NCBI GenBank assembly: GCA_002704915.1
Contig: PAIP01000017.1
Location: forward strand, 1-64,000
Direction: 5' to 3'
DNA length: 64,000 bases
DNA from: Parvularcula sp.
GTDB taxonomy: Bacteria; Pseudomonadota; Alphaproteobacteria; Caulobacterales; Parvularculaceae
Positions within the stretch are counted from its first letter, which is position 1. Each line of letters starts with the position of its first letter. The position numbers and the translations under genes were made by a program. Below the pieces are notes generated by a model, which saw only the letters and a list, made by a program, of their open reading frames with translations, was not told the origin of the DNA and searched no databases. Of this stretch, positions 1 through 8,565 are shown one piece after another.

Positions 1-571
1 CAAGCTCGGCGCCGGTGAGGTCATCGGACAGATAGGGCCGGAAATGAGAGGCGCCGATCGTCGCCATCCAGCGGGCGCCGATCTCGGGATCCGCCGCCGC
101 CAGGGTCACCGCCGTGGGCAGCCCCATGGCGACATCGCGTGCAAAGCTCGGTCCGGACAAAACCGCCGGTTCCGCCTCCGGCCATACCGCGGCCAGGATC
201 TCGGTCATCATCATGCCGCTTGAGCGTTCGATGCCTTTCGAGCAAAGCGCTACCGGGATCGCGCGGCCATCGCTCGCTTCCCGGAGATCGGCGAAGGCGG
301 TACGGGCGAACTGGGCGGGCACGGCGAAGAGTATGGCCTCGGATTTCGCGGCCATACCCAGTGATTTTGCGGCTGTGAGGCTTTTCGGCAAGGGAACGCC
401 GGGCAGGTATTCGCTGTTCTCGTGACGGGCGTTGATGCTGCGTATGACCGCGTCTTCCCGCGCCCATAGAGTGGTTTCGACCTGGTTCGAAGCGCATAGC
501 GAGGCGAGCGCCGTTCCCCATGCGCCGCCGCCGATCACGCCGATGGATTTGAAAGGGGCGCCCGAATTCAT
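1..571 (-). CDS. gpsA: NAD(P)H-dependent glycerol-3-phosphate dehydrogenase, 5' part only (runs off left edge)
   Basis: Makes sn-glycerol-3-phosphate from dihydroxyacetone phosphate for phospholipid synthesis; cytosolic. The reverse strand reads open from an ATG at 571 to the window edge (190 codons seen). It begins with a Rossmann motif GVIGGGAWGTALA, then LWAR, RHENSEYLPGVPLP, VPAQFAR, CSKGIE and SGPSFARDVAMG, in the order expected for GpsA; the C-terminal catalytic domain is outside the window. In many alphaproteobacteria gpsA follows tsaD directly; here three plus-strand genes (639-2327) lie between them. The start codon sits inside a 14-bp perfect palindrome. Identity is secure; the gene is partial only because the window ends. 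Confidence 0.93.
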   Translation of the reverse strand, partial: MNSGAPFKSIGVIGGGAWGTALASLCASNQVETTLWAREDAVIRSINARHENSEYLPGVPLPKSLTAAKSLGMAAKSEAILFAVPAQFARTAFADLREASDGRAIPVALCSKGIERSSGMMMTEILAAVWPEAEPAVLSGPSFARDVAMGLPTAVTLAAADPEIGARWMATIGASHFRPYLSDDLTGAEL

Positions 572-577
572 GAATTC
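564..577. promoter_or_regulatory. 14-bp perfect palindrome over the gpsA start codon
   Basis: GAATTCATGAATTC reads the same on both strands and contains the gpsA ATG. It lies in the short divergent gap between gpsA and the TetR gene at 639, so it could be an operator, but nothing shows that it is bound. Confidence 0.35.
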
Positions 578-638
578 CAGTTCATTTGATTCATTGCCGA
601 GTGACGACTGAACGGTTTATAAAGACGTCAACATAAAC

Positions 639-1283
639 ATGCGGCCCGAAATGCCCATCGATAATCTCGACGACACCGCCAAACAGATTCTTGACGCCGC
701 CAGCCGGCGTTTCCTGCATTACGGCTATGGCAAAACGACCATGTCGGAGATCGCTCAGGACTGCAACATGTCCACGGGCAACCTTTATCGCTACTTTCCG
801 TCAAAGCTCGATATTGCGGAGATGTTCGTGCGCATGCTTCGCCGCGAGCAGGTGGCGCAGCTTCGCGCCGTGGCGGATGACCCGGACCTTAGCCCCGCAG
901 AAAAGCTGAGGTCGTTTTTCCGCCGAAAGTTTCAGCTTGCCTATGAGCGGTTTCATGACAAACCCAAGGCCTATGAGCTTTCCAGCGAACTTCTGACGTC
1001 GCGTCCGAAGATTGCGATCGAATGGGAGAACGCCGAGGGGCGGGTTCTCGCCGATATTCTGATCGCCGGTGACGCGGACGGCTCTTTCGCCGTGGATAGC
1101 CCCCTTGAGACCGCCAAGATCCTTCAGGACGCCGGCTATCGCTTCACCAGTCCGGTGGTGTTCCATGAGGGCGAGTTCGATGCGCTGGCGGCTGAACTCG
1201 ACGGCGTTATTGAGCTTATTCTCGATGGCTTCGCCTGGCGCGCGGCCAAGCAATCGGCGCTGGAGAAGCGCAAACACGCCTGA
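639..1283 (+). CDS. TetR family transcriptional regulator
   Basis: DNA-binding repressor of the TetR family, 214 aa. The N-terminal helix-turn-helix occupies about residues 12-58 (ILDAASRRFLHYGYGKTTM ... STGNLYRYFPSK), followed by an all-helical ligand domain, the usual size and plan. Start at ATG 639 or ATG 651 (MPIDNL); neither has a strong SD. It is divergent from gpsA. Downstream is an AT-rich gap with inverted repeats and a promoter for a 39-aa peptide gene, which it may control (inference). Ligand unknown. Confidence 0.9.
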   Translation: MRPEMPIDNLDDTAKQILDAASRRFLHYGYGKTTMSEIAQDCNMSTGNLYRYFPSKLDIAEMFVRMLRREQVAQLRAVADDPDLSPAEKLRSFFRRKFQLAYERFHDKPKAYELSSELLTSRPKIAIEWENAEGRVLADILIAGDADGSFAVDSPLETAKILQDAGYRFTSPVVFHEGEFDALAAELDGVIELILDGFAWRAAKQSALEKRKHA

Positions 1284-1355
1284 TCCATAGCGGATTAGAC
1301 TAAAATTCCATCACAAGACGGTTACCTTGCCAGAGGCCGGCTCTGCGAAAAGGCG

Positions 1356-1396
1356 TCTAACTCATTGAAAAATATGCGCCTATACACTGAGTTAGA
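1356..1396. promoter_or_regulatory. 9-bp inverted repeat upstream of the small-peptide promoter
   Basis: TCTAACTCA (1356-1364) and TGAGTTAGA (1388-1396) are perfect inverted repeats 23 nt apart in an AT-rich gap. They could be a regulator site or a hairpin at the 3' end of the TetR transcript; there is no T-tract of terminator type. Confidence 0.4.
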
Positions 1397-1411
1397 AAAA
1401 TTACGATTAAA

Positions 1412-1439
1412 CAATGAATATTTATGAATTTGTTCATTG
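1412..1439. promoter_or_regulatory. Inverted repeat CAATGAA-N14-TTCATTG, probable operator
   Basis: CAATGAA at 1412-1418 and TTCATTG at 1433-1439 are perfect inverted half-sites, and the right half overlaps the -35 box TTGACA. A further TTCATTG lies in the gpsA/TetR gap near 590. Shared half-sites at both promoters would suit autoregulation by the TetR protein plus control of the peptide gene; this is inference. Confidence 0.45.
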
Positions 1440-1465
1440 ACAAGTTTTCAAATGGCGCCTATCTC
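1437..1465 (+). promoter_or_regulatory. Sigma70-type promoter for the 39-aa peptide gene
   Basis: A perfect -35 TTGACA (1437-1442) is followed after 17 nt by TATCTC (1460-1465) as a weak -10. The gene start is 93 nt downstream. The CAATGAA/TTCATTG repeat covers the -35. Confidence 0.45.
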
Positions 1466-1557
1466 CCGCCTGCCGATGGCGAAGTCCGCCGCCGGCGTGT
1501 GCTGGAGACAGCGCCAAGATCAAGAAACGAAACTCAAAACGCACAAAGAGAAACCCA

Positions 1558-1677
1558 ATGACCAGCCTTCGTAATTTCGCCCTCCAGGCGACCGTCACAC
1601 TGACCCTTACCAGCGCCCTCGGCGCCGTCCTGTTCGGCCTCGCCGACTATGCCACCCGCGGCGTCGTCATCGGCTAA
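1558..1677 (+). CDS. 39-aa single-pass membrane peptide, unknown function
   Basis: A short gene with ATG at 1558, a purine-rich SD (AAAGAG) 7-8 nt upstream and stop TAA at 1675-1677. The peptide begins MTSLRNFALQ, has one hydrophobic stretch of about 18 residues (TLTSALGAVLFGLADYA) and ends RGVVIG. A promoter precedes it and a perfect intrinsic terminator follows, so it looks like a complete monocistronic unit. I do not recognise the family. It could be a small stress or regulatory membrane peptide controlled by the TetR gene before it; function not inferable. Confidence 0.6.
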   Translation: MTSLRNFALQATVTLTLTSALGAVLFGLADYATRGVVIG

Positions 1678-1753
1678 CGGACGCACAAAAACGACCCTGC
1701 TGCTTCTGTCCCTCCCCTTAGGACGCACCCTCCCTAAAGAAGCAGCACCCCTG

Positions 1754-1790
1754 AACGCGGAAGCCTGCCCCGGCTTCCGCGTTTTCTTTT
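1754..1790 (+). terminator. Intrinsic terminator after the 39-aa peptide gene
   Basis: A 12-bp perfect stem (AACGCGGAAGCC 1754-1765 with 1772-1783) with a 6-nt loop, followed by TTTTCTTTT. Confidence 0.9.
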
Positions 1791-1883
1791 GTCCGGACTC
1801 ATGTTCCTGAATTGAAACTGTGTGCGTTACACAATCTAAGCAGGCTCGGGCTATAGTGGGGCGTCGCTCAAGGGAGCCCGCCC

Positions 1884-2327
1884 ATGCCCGCATCGACCCG
1901 CTTCGCCGCCGCGGCGCATATCATGGCCCTGCTTGCCGCCGGTCGCAGCCGGCCCCAGACGTCCGAGGCGCTGGCGAAAAGCCTCGCCACCAATCCGGCG
2001 GTGGCGCGCAGGATTCTCGGCGCGCTGGCGAAGGCCGGCCTCACCCAATCGGCGCTCGGCAAGGGCGGCGGCGCGCGCCTCGCCAAAGGCCCGAAGAAAA
2101 TCACCCTTGGTGACATTTATCGCGCCGTGGAAACGCCGGGGCTTCTGCCCATGCCGCGTGCCGCGCCGGACCCCGGCTGCCCGGTGGGGCGCAGGATCGG
2201 CGCGCCGCTGGCGGCGGTCAGCGAGGCGGCGGAAGCAGCCTTCCTCGCCTCGCTCGAAGCCGTCACCCTGAAGCAGTTTGCTAAGGAAATTGCTGCGGCC
2301 GATGCTGCAGCAAAAAGCGCAGCATAG
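1884..2327 (+). CDS. Rrf2 family transcriptional regulator
   Basis: 147-aa winged-helix regulator: N-terminal HTH (FAAAAHIMALLAAG ... PAVARRILGALAKAGL), wing (GKGGGARLA), then the Rrf2 continuation TLGDIYRAVE. It has only one cysteine (PGCPVG, about residue 98), so it lacks the three-Cys cluster of IscR/NsrR and is more like YwnA-type Rrf2 proteins. It sits in the plus-strand insert between gpsA and tsaD and is convergent with tsaD. The C-terminus is alanine-rich and ends in the first of several TGCTGCAGCA palindromes. Confidence 0.88.
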   Translation: MPASTRFAAAAHIMALLAAGRSRPQTSEALAKSLATNPAVARRILGALAKAGLTQSALGKGGGARLAKGPKKITLGDIYRAVETPGLLPMPRAAPDPGCPVGRRIGAPLAAVSEAAEAAFLASLEAVTLKQFAKEIAAADAAAKSAA

Positions 2328-2612
2328 AGCCGTTTGCTGCAATTTATGCTGCAGCACATTTGCTGCAGCAAAATGAATGAAGTCAGGCCTTTGGGCCTTT
2401 CCGTCCGGAGCCGAAGCGCTTGCCCTCGCCCGGGTCCGCCAAGGGCCATCTCGCCCGCGGCGCGAGCCCCATCGCCTCTTCCTGCGGCATGGCGAGCCCC
2501 GCGGCGAGGCGTTCGGCCCCGGCCCACGCGATCATGGCCCCGTTATCCGTGCAGTATTTCGGCGGCGGGACAATCAGTTTCCAGAAATTTGCTGCGCACA
2601 ATTGCTGCAGCA
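2303..2612. repeat. Cluster of four TGCTGCAGCA palindromes between and inside Rrf2 and tsaD
   Basis: The 10-bp perfect palindrome TGCTGCAGCA occurs at 2303-2312, 2347-2356, 2361-2370 (extended to TTTGCTGCAGCAAA) and 2603-2612, with partial copies (TTTGCTGC) near 2333 and 2589. The first is in the 3' end of the Rrf2 gene, the last codes for part of an atypical TsaD segment. It could be a short repeat, a multi-site operator or hairpin-forming 3' sequence; cause unknown. Confidence 0.6.
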
Positions 2613-3459
2613 TTTTCTTGATGGCGCAGTTCGCCGCGACGCCGCCGGCGACCACCAGCCGGCCGGCTTCGGGCATCATCGCCATGGCCTTTTCCGTGCG
2701 CTGGGCGAGATGGCGCGCCGCGGCATCCTGAAAACTGGCGGCGAGATCGGCGATGTCCTGGCCCCTGGGATTGTCGAGGCTTTCCGCCGCCTCGCGCACC
2801 GCTGTCTTCAGGCCGGAAAAGGAAAAGTCGCAGCCCGCATGTTTGAGGAGCGGGCGGGGCAGGTCGAACCGGTCCGCCCGGCCGCCGACAGCCGCCGATT
2901 CCACCCTCGGTCCGCCCGGCGCGCCAAGGCCCAACAGTTTTGCAGTCTTGTCGAAACTCTCTCCGGCGGCGTCATCGATGGTGGTGCCGAGGCGGTCATA
3001 CTTTCCGACGCCTAAGACGCGGATCAGCTGGGTATGGCCGCCGGAAATCAGGAGCAGCAGGTACGGAAAGGGCGCATCCTCGGTCATACGCGCCGAAAGC
3101 GCATGACCTTCAAGATGGTTCAAGGGAACAAGCCGGAGGCCATGAGCCATGGCGACCGCCTTCGCCGTGGTCAGCCCTACCAGGACCCCGCCGACGAGCC
3201 CCGGCCCTGCGGTGGCGGCGACGGCGTCAAGCTCGGCGAACGAAACGCCCGCCTTCGTAACCGCCCGCTCGATGGTTCCGTCGAGGCGCTCCACATGGGA
3301 TCGCGCGGCGATCTCTGGCACCACCCCGCCGAACGCGGCATGGTCTTCGTGCTGCGCCCAGACTTCGTTTGACAAAATCTGGCAGGCGCCGTCCTCGCTC
3401 CGGCGCACGACCGCGGCGGCGGTGTCATCGCAACTTGTCTCAATGCCCAGAACTAACAT
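2383..3459 (-). CDS. tsaD: tRNA N6-adenosine threonylcarbamoyltransferase TsaD
   Basis: Transfers threonylcarbamoyl from threonylcarbamoyl-AMP to A37 of ANN-decoding tRNAs, with TsaB and TsaE. 358 aa, family length. Visible are the N-terminal GIETSCDDT, metal ligands H115 and H119 in [27 protein letters not shown] and [13 protein letters not shown] stretch near the C-terminus ([14 protein letters not shown]) is coded by the TGCTGCAGCA repeat zone and differs from the usual arginine/alanine-rich helix. Divergent from hemC, a common alphaproteobacterial arrangement. Essential in most bacteria. Confidence 0.96.
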   Translation of the reverse strand: MLVLGIETSCDDTAAAVVRRSEDGACQILSNEVWAQHEDHAAFGGVVPEIAARSHVERLDGTIERAVTKAGVSFAELDAVAATAGPGLVGGVLVGLTTAKAVAMAHGLRLVPLNHLEGHALSARMTEDAPFPYLLLLISGGHTQLIRVLGVGKYDRLGTTIDDAAGESFDKTAKLLGLGAPGGPRVESAAVGGRADRFDLPRPLLKHAGCDFSFSGLKTAVREAAESLDNPRGQDIADLAASFQDAAARHLAQRTEKAMAMMPEAGRLVVAGGVAANCAIKKMLQQLCAANFWKLIVPPPKYCTDNGAMIAWAGAERLAAGLAMPQEEAMGLAPRARWPLADPGEGKRFGSGRKGPKA

Positions 3460-3573
3460 TCAGCCAACATCGGTGTTTATGTCTTCTTGCCTAGGGCTTG
3501 GGGACTGCGTTAAGCCGCAAGGAAACCCGCATGGACATGAAAGCCGGGCGCGGCGCAAGGCCTTGCGCGAAGA

Positions 3574-4557
3574 ATGCGGTCCATAGCGCTTCCGAAAGCG
3601 AAACGAGTGAGCAAAGACAAGCCCTTCGCCATTGCCAGCCGGCGCTCGCCCCTCGCCATGGCGCAGGCGCGCCAGGTTCAGGCGATGATCGCCAGGGCGG
3701 CGGGCGTCTCGCGCGATGACGTTCCGGTTCAGGACTATGTCTCAACTGGCGACCGCAATCTGCAAGGCTCGCTTGCCGATATCGGGGGCAAGGGGCTTTT
3801 CACCAAGGAGATCGAAGAGGCGCTGCTTAACGGCGCAGCGCGGTTCGCCGTTCACTCCATGAAGGACATGCCGGCGGAAAGTCCGCCGGGCCTCGTGACG
3901 GCGGCGATCCCGGCGCGCGAAGACCCGCGGGACGTGTTCATCTCCTTTGTGGCGAAGACCCCCTGGGACCTGCCGGAAGGCGCGCGGGTCGGGACGGCTT
4001 CTGTGCGCCGGGCGGCGCAATTGCTGGCGCGAAGGCCGGATCTGAAAGTGGTTCCCCTGCGCGGCAATGTGGGCACGCGCCTCGACAAGCTGGAGCGCGG
4101 CGAGGCGGACGCCACTTTTCTGGCGCTGGCCGGGCTCAACCGGCTCGAGCTTGAGGGCCATGCGACCGCGGTGATGGCGACCGATGAGATGCTTCCGGCC
4201 GTCGGGCAGGGCGCCTTGTGCGTTCAGACCCGCGAAGACGATGATGAAGCGCGCGCCATCGCCGCCTCTTTTAATTGCGCGGAAACCAGCGCCTGCGTCA
4301 TCATGGAGCGGGCGTTTTTGACGGGGCTCGACGGGTCCTGCCGCACGCCCATTGGCGGCCTCGCCCTCATTGAGCATGACGAAATCCGGTTTGAGGGCGA
4401 GCTTTTGTCCCTCGACGGCAAGGAGCGTTTTGTCGCCCGGCGCCGTCTTGCCTATGGGGAAGGCTGCGCCATGGAGGCCGGCCGCCTCGGCGCCGAGGCG
4501 GCGAAAGAGCTGCGCGACGCGGCGGGTCCCGACTTTTTCAAAAGGCTTGAGGGGTGA
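3574..4557 (+). CDS. hemC: Hydroxymethylbilane synthase (porphobilinogen deaminase)
   Basis: Joins four porphobilinogen units to hydroxymethylbilane in heme synthesis; cytosolic. 327 aa from ATG 3574; a GTG at 3607 (VSKDKPF) is an alternative start that removes an unusual 11-residue leader. Motifs: IASRRSPLAMAQ, GGKGLFTKEIEEAL, HSMKDMP, GTASVRRAAQL, LRGNVGTRL and the dipyrromethane-binding C256 in DGSCRTPI. First gene of the hemC-hemD-mitofilin-HemY operon; its stop overlaps the hemD start. Confidence 0.96.
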   Translation: MRSIALPKAKRVSKDKPFAIASRRSPLAMAQARQVQAMIARAAGVSRDDVPVQDYVSTGDRNLQGSLADIGGKGLFTKEIEEALLNGAARFAVHSMKDMPAESPPGLVTAAIPAREDPRDVFISFVAKTPWDLPEGARVGTASVRRAAQLLARRPDLKVVPLRGNVGTRLDKLERGEADATFLALAGLNRLELEGHATAVMATDEMLPAVGQGALCVQTREDDDEARAIAASFNCAETSACVIMERAFLTGLDGSCRTPIGGLALIEHDEIRFEGELLSLDGKERFVARRRLAYGEGCAMEAGRLGAEAAKELRDAAGPDFFKRLEG

Positions 4558-5276
4558 CCACAGTCCTTGTGACCCGCGCCGAGCCGGACGCCGGAGATTT
4601 CGCTGAGCTCTGCCGCACGCGCGGGCTTATCCCGGTCCTTTCGCCGGTAATGCGCATTGAGATCGAAAAGGCGACGGTCGATCTTGCAGGAGTCGGGGCC
4701 CTCGCCTTCACCTCGGCCAATGGCGTGCGCGCTTTTGGGGCCAACTCGACCGAGCGCAGCCTGCCCGTCTATGCGGTGGGGCCGGTGACTGCCGAGGCGG
4801 CGAAAGCCGCCGGTTTTAAAAGAGTCAGGGTCGCTGGCGGCGATGTTGCGGCGCTTGCAGATCATATTGCTTCCGAAAGCGGGCTTTTGGGCGATGCCCT
4901 ATTGCATGTCGCCGGGGCCGATCGCGCCGGCGATCTCGTCACCATGCTCAAACATAAGGGGATCGCCGCGCGGCGCCAGACCCTGTATCAGGCGAAGGCG
5001 GAAGATGCGTTGCCGGCGGCGTCGATAGAGGCGCTGAAGGCGGAGCGCGGGCTCTGGGTCACGCTGTTTTCCCCCCGTACGTCGACGCTCTTTGTCGATC
5101 TTGCGGAAAAGGCGGGTCTCGCGCCGCAACTTATCCGCGCGCGGGCGGTTTGCCTGAGTGACGCCGTGGCGCAGGCGGCGCGCGAGGGGGCGGGCTGGGC
5201 CGACATCATCGTGGCGCAGGACCGCAATGCGGAGAGCATGATTGAGACGATTTGTGCGGCGAAGCCCCGCGCTTGA
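4554..5276 (+). CDS. hemD: Uroporphyrinogen-III synthase
   Basis: Cyclises hydroxymethylbilane to uroporphyrinogen III. 240 aa, starting at GTG 4554 whose last two bases form the hemC stop (GTGA overlap), so it is translationally coupled. The fold signature is weak as usual: VLVTRAEPDAGDF, FTSANGVRAF, VYAVGPVTAEAAKAAGF, VAGGDVAALADHI, and near the end LFSPRTSTLFVDLAEKAG. Order directly after hemC supports the call. Confidence 0.9.
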   Translation: MTTVLVTRAEPDAGDFAELCRTRGLIPVLSPVMRIEIEKATVDLAGVGALAFTSANGVRAFGANSTERSLPVYAVGPVTAEAAKAAGFKRVRVAGGDVAALADHIASESGLLGDALLHVAGADRAGDLVTMLKHKGIAARRQTLYQAKAEDALPAASIEALKAERGLWVTLFSPRTSTLFVDLAEKAGLAPQLIRARAVCLSDAVAQAAREGAGWADIIVAQDRNAESMIETICAAKPRA

Positions 5277-5329
5277 GCGCCGAAGAGCCCGGCCTTACTC
5301 TAGGCGCGGCCGGCAGTTGAGGATGAAAC

Positions 5330-7006
5330 GTGACGCAGCATGGCGACCCTGAGGCTAAGAAGGAAGAGAAAAGCCTCCCTGAGGTGGAGGCGGAACTTGT
5401 TAGCGAGACGCCGTCGTCTGAGGACGCGTTCGAGGATGATGCGCCGTCGGATTCGCCGCCGCCGGATGCGGTTCAAGGTGATGCGGGAGACGCCGCCGCC
5501 GGCAATGCAAACGCAGACGGCGGAGACGGGCCCGGAAACGGCGCCGACAGGCCCGACGGGAAACGCAAATCGACCCTGACCCCCGGGGTCATGCTGTTCC
5601 TCGCCTTTGTCGTGGTGGCCCTCATCGCCTTTAGCGTCTGGTGGTTTCAGATGCGGCCGGGCGATGAAGCGTCCGCGGAAAATGAGCGCGCCGACATTCA
5701 GGAGACCGAGCCGGGCGCCTCGGTCCCCGACAATGCGCCGGACATTTCCGACGAGCCCGATGATGCGAGCGTTGATGACGCCGGGCCTGCGGCGAAAATC
5801 GGAAATCTACCCGACGATGATTTGAAACCGGATAACAGGCCCGCGCAGGGCGGCGGCGCCCTGCCGCCAGTGTCTGAAGAGGGCGCGGCAAAGATCGCCA
5901 ATTCTACAGAAGACGGCGCTAAAGACGCTTTGCGTCGGGACAATGAGGCGGGTGAAACGGAACAAGATCAGCCCACGGATCAACTGCCGCAAACGCCCGA
6001 AGAGAGTGCCGCGGAGGTCGGTCAGGAAAGTGAATCTGCAACGCCGCAAGCCGCGGCGTCATCGCCGGAGGCGTCGCCCCCAAATGAAAACGAGACAGCC
6101 ACGGAAATGCCCGAAGAAGCGCCCGGCGAAGCAGAGGCACAGCCCGCCGGCGAAGAGACGTCTACTCAGACGGCTCAATCGACCGAAGAAAGCGCCCCAA
6201 ATGAGACGGGGGGCGAGGACGCCGCCGTCGCGTTACAGGCGGAAATGGAGTCCATGCGCGCGGCTTTTGAAGAGGAGCGGGCGGAGCTTGCGGCGGCGCT
6301 CGATCGGGCGCGCGCCGATAATGAGGCGCAGGCGGAGGAATTGTCGCGGCTGCGCGACCAATTGGAAAACCGCGACAGCGCCGCAGATGACGAGATTCAA
6401 CGCTTGCGCGCCGAGCTGGCAACCAATGAGCGCGCCGCCGATGAAGAAATCGCGCGCCTGCGGTCTGAACTGCAACAGCTTCGCAATGACCGCGCGCAGC
6501 AATCGGCGCGGCAAATGAAAGCCTCCTTTGCGCTCGCGGCGCTATCCCGCGCGGTGGAGCAGGGCGATCCTTATGCGGAAGAACTTGCCGCTATCGAGGA
6601 TTTCGAGCCCGGCGCAGGGGCGGCGCTAGAGGCGCATGCGGACACCGGCGTCGCCACCAATGCAGCCCTGCGCATTAGCTTTGACGCAGCGGCCCGCAAG
6701 GCCCTCGCCGCGGCGGGACAGGCCGAGGCCGGCGATGGAATTTCGGGTCTCATGGCGCGCGCGAAAAACATAATCAGCGTGCGCCCGGCGCGCCCGCTCG
6801 AGGGCGACGACCCGGGCGCCATCCTTTCGCGCGCCGAGCATGCACTGGAGCAGGGCGAGACCGGTTTTGCGCTCCTTCAGCTTGAAGATCTTCCCTTGCC
6901 GGCGCAGGAGGCGATGGCGGATTGGATCGCGCAAGCGCGAGCCCGGGCCGAGGCCAACGCAGCCGTCGCCGCGTTGACCTCGCGTTTCGCCGGCGAGACG
7001 GAGTAG
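5330..7006 (+). CDS. Mitofilin-like inner-membrane protein (COG4223 type)
   Basis: 558 aa from GTG 5330. About residues 1-82 form an acidic, proline-rich cytosolic region; one membrane helix at about 84-104 (VMLFLAFVVVALIAFSVWWF); then a long acidic, low-complexity linker to about 300, a coiled coil at about 301-400 (EMESMRAAFEEERAEL ... ELQQLRND), and a C-terminal helical domain starting ALAALSRAVEQGDPYAEEL, characteristic of bacterial mitofilin/Mic60 relatives. In alphaproteobacteria this gene lies between hemD and HemY, and a role in shaping intracytoplasmic or cristae-like membranes has been proposed for the family. Role here inferred. Confidence 0.85.
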   Translation: MTQHGDPEAKKEEKSLPEVEAELVSETPSSEDAFEDDAPSDSPPPDAVQGDAGDAAAGNANADGGDGPGNGADRPDGKRKSTLTPGVMLFLAFVVVALIAFSVWWFQMRPGDEASAENERADIQETEPGASVPDNAPDISDEPDDASVDDAGPAAKIGNLPDDDLKPDNRPAQGGGALPPVSEEGAAKIANSTEDGAKDALRRDNEAGETEQDQPTDQLPQTPEESAAEVGQESESATPQAAASSPEASPPNENETATEMPEEAPGEAEAQPAGEETSTQTAQSTEESAPNETGGEDAAVALQAEMESMRAAFEEERAELAAALDRARADNEAQAEELSRLRDQLENRDSAADDEIQRLRAELATNERAADEEIARLRSELQQLRNDRAQQSARQMKASFALAALSRAVEQGDPYAEELAAIEDFEPGAGAALEAHADTGVATNAALRISFDAAARKALAAAGQAEAGDGISGLMARAKNIISVRPARPLEGDDPGAILSRAEHALEQGETGFALLQLEDLPLPAQEAMADWIAQARARAEANAAVAALTSRFAGETE

Positions 7007-7012
7007 GGCGTC

Positions 7013-8554
7013 ATGATCCGCATTTTGCAGTTTCTATTAGTGATTATCCTCGTCACGGGAACGATCACATTTTTCGCAAGTCTCAACAGCCGGATATCCG
7101 GCGAGGCTTTTGGCTATCGGTTTGACGGTCCTTCGGGACTGATCCTTGGCGGGCTCGTTCTGCTTTTTCTCGCGGCGATCTACCTGACCCACAAGATCAA
7201 GGACATTCTCGCCCTGCCCGCGAAGATCAAAGCGAAAGACGCGGCGACCCGGCGCGAGCGCGGCATCGCGGCGCTGACCCGCGGGCTTGAGGCGGCGGCG
7301 GCCAGTGACGGCGAAGATGCCGCCCATCACGCACGGGTGGCGCGCCGCAATCTCGACAATGTGGCGCTTACGCGCTTGTTGACGGCCCAGGCGGCCCAGC
7401 TTTCCGGCGATAATGCGACAGCGAAGGAGAGCTACTCGGCCATGCTCGCCGCACCGGAAACCGAGTTTATCGGGCTTAAAGGCCTTTATGCGCAGGCGAT
7501 CGCAGCGGGCGATACGGCGGCCGCCAAATCCTATGCCGAGCGCGCTTTCCGGCTTCGCCCCAACGCCGCCTGGGCGTTCCAGTCGGTCTTTGATCTGGGG
7601 CTTGATCGCGGCGCCTGGAATGAAACCCGCGAGGCGGTGATCCAGGCCCAGAAAAACAAGGTGATCGATGACGCCCGTGCCAACCGCGCCCGCGGCGCCT
7701 TGCTGACGGCGGACGCCTATGCGGAAAGTGATCCGGCGACGGCCCTGAGCGAGGCCGAAGCCGCACTGAAACTCGCGCCGGATTTCACGCCGGCGTCCGT
7801 GCTCGCCGCGCGCATCGCTATGGACGAGGGCAAGACCGGCAAGGCGGCGAAGCTTCTGGAGACCGGCTTTGCCGCAAGCGCCCATCCGGCGCTGATCAAG
7901 CTTTATGATCGTCTTTACAAAGATGAAACGCCGGAAAAGCGTGCGAACAAGCTGAGGAAGCTGGCGGAGAAAAACCCAACCTCGGACGAAGCGGCGCTGT
8001 TGAAAGCGCGCGCGGCGACGCTCGTGGAAGACTGGCAGGGCGCGGTGGACGCGCTTCAGGCGCATGTGACAAAGACCGCCAATCCGGCGGCGTTCTCGCT
8101 AATGGCCAAGGCCGCGGCGGGCCTTAAAGGCGAGGCGGCGGCGCAGGTCTGGTATGAGCATGCAGCCGCCGCGCCGCGCGATCCCCGGCCCGGCGCCGAC
8201 GGCGCATTTCATTTGACGCGTGAGGGCTGGGCCCGGCTCATCCGCGAATTCATGGATTTCGCTCGTCTCTCGCCGCCGCCGATCGAGGAAGCGACGGAAG
8301 GCGTTCCGGCCGAGGAGGTGCAGCTTCTGCTCGCGCCCCCGCCGGTTCCGGAAGAACCCGAAGAGCCCGAGACGACGCCGGAAATAACGGAAGAACCGTT
8401 AGAGGATAAAGAGGCGACAGACGCTGATGCGCCGAAAGACGTCACGGCCGGTGAAGACGACGGATCGCTGCATGACGATCCGGACGGCGACGATCATATT
8501 CATGACGACGAAGAGGCCGAACGCGCCGCCAATGCGGCGCGGGGCGTGTCTTGA
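7013..8554 (+). CDS. hemY: HemY-type membrane TPR protein
   Basis: 513-aa inner-membrane protein: two N-terminal helices (about 3-24 and 43-62), a HemY N-terminal domain (ILALPAKIKAKDAATRRERGI, DNAT AKESY, AQAIAAGDTAAAKSYAERAF), TPR-like helices to about 390, and a strongly acidic tail (from about 420, rich in E, D and P). HemY proteins are encoded with late heme genes and are thought to organise heme enzymes; they are not the protoporphyrinogen oxidase of the same name. Starts 7 nt after the mitofilin gene, last gene of the operon, followed by a REP-like palindrome pair. Confidence 0.88.
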   Translation: MIRILQFLLVIILVTGTITFFASLNSRISGEAFGYRFDGPSGLILGGLVLLFLAAIYLTHKIKDILALPAKIKAKDAATRRERGIAALTRGLEAAAASDGEDAAHHARVARRNLDNVALTRLLTAQAAQLSGDNATAKESYSAMLAAPETEFIGLKGLYAQAIAAGDTAAAKSYAERAFRLRPNAAWAFQSVFDLGLDRGAWNETREAVIQAQKNKVIDDARANRARGALLTADAYAESDPATALSEAEAALKLAPDFTPASVLAARIAMDEGKTGKAAKLLETGFAASAHPALIKLYDRLYKDETPEKRANKLRKLAEKNPTSDEAALLKARAATLVEDWQGAVDALQAHVTKTANPAAFSLMAKAAAGLKGEAAAQVWYEHAAAAPRDPRPGADGAFHLTREGWARLIREFMDFARLSPPPIEEATEGVPAEEVQLLLAPPPVPEEPEEPETTPEITEEPLEDKEATDADAPKDVTAGEDDGSLHDDPDGDDHIHDDEEAERAANAARGVS

Positions 8555-8565
8555 AACATCACCGC

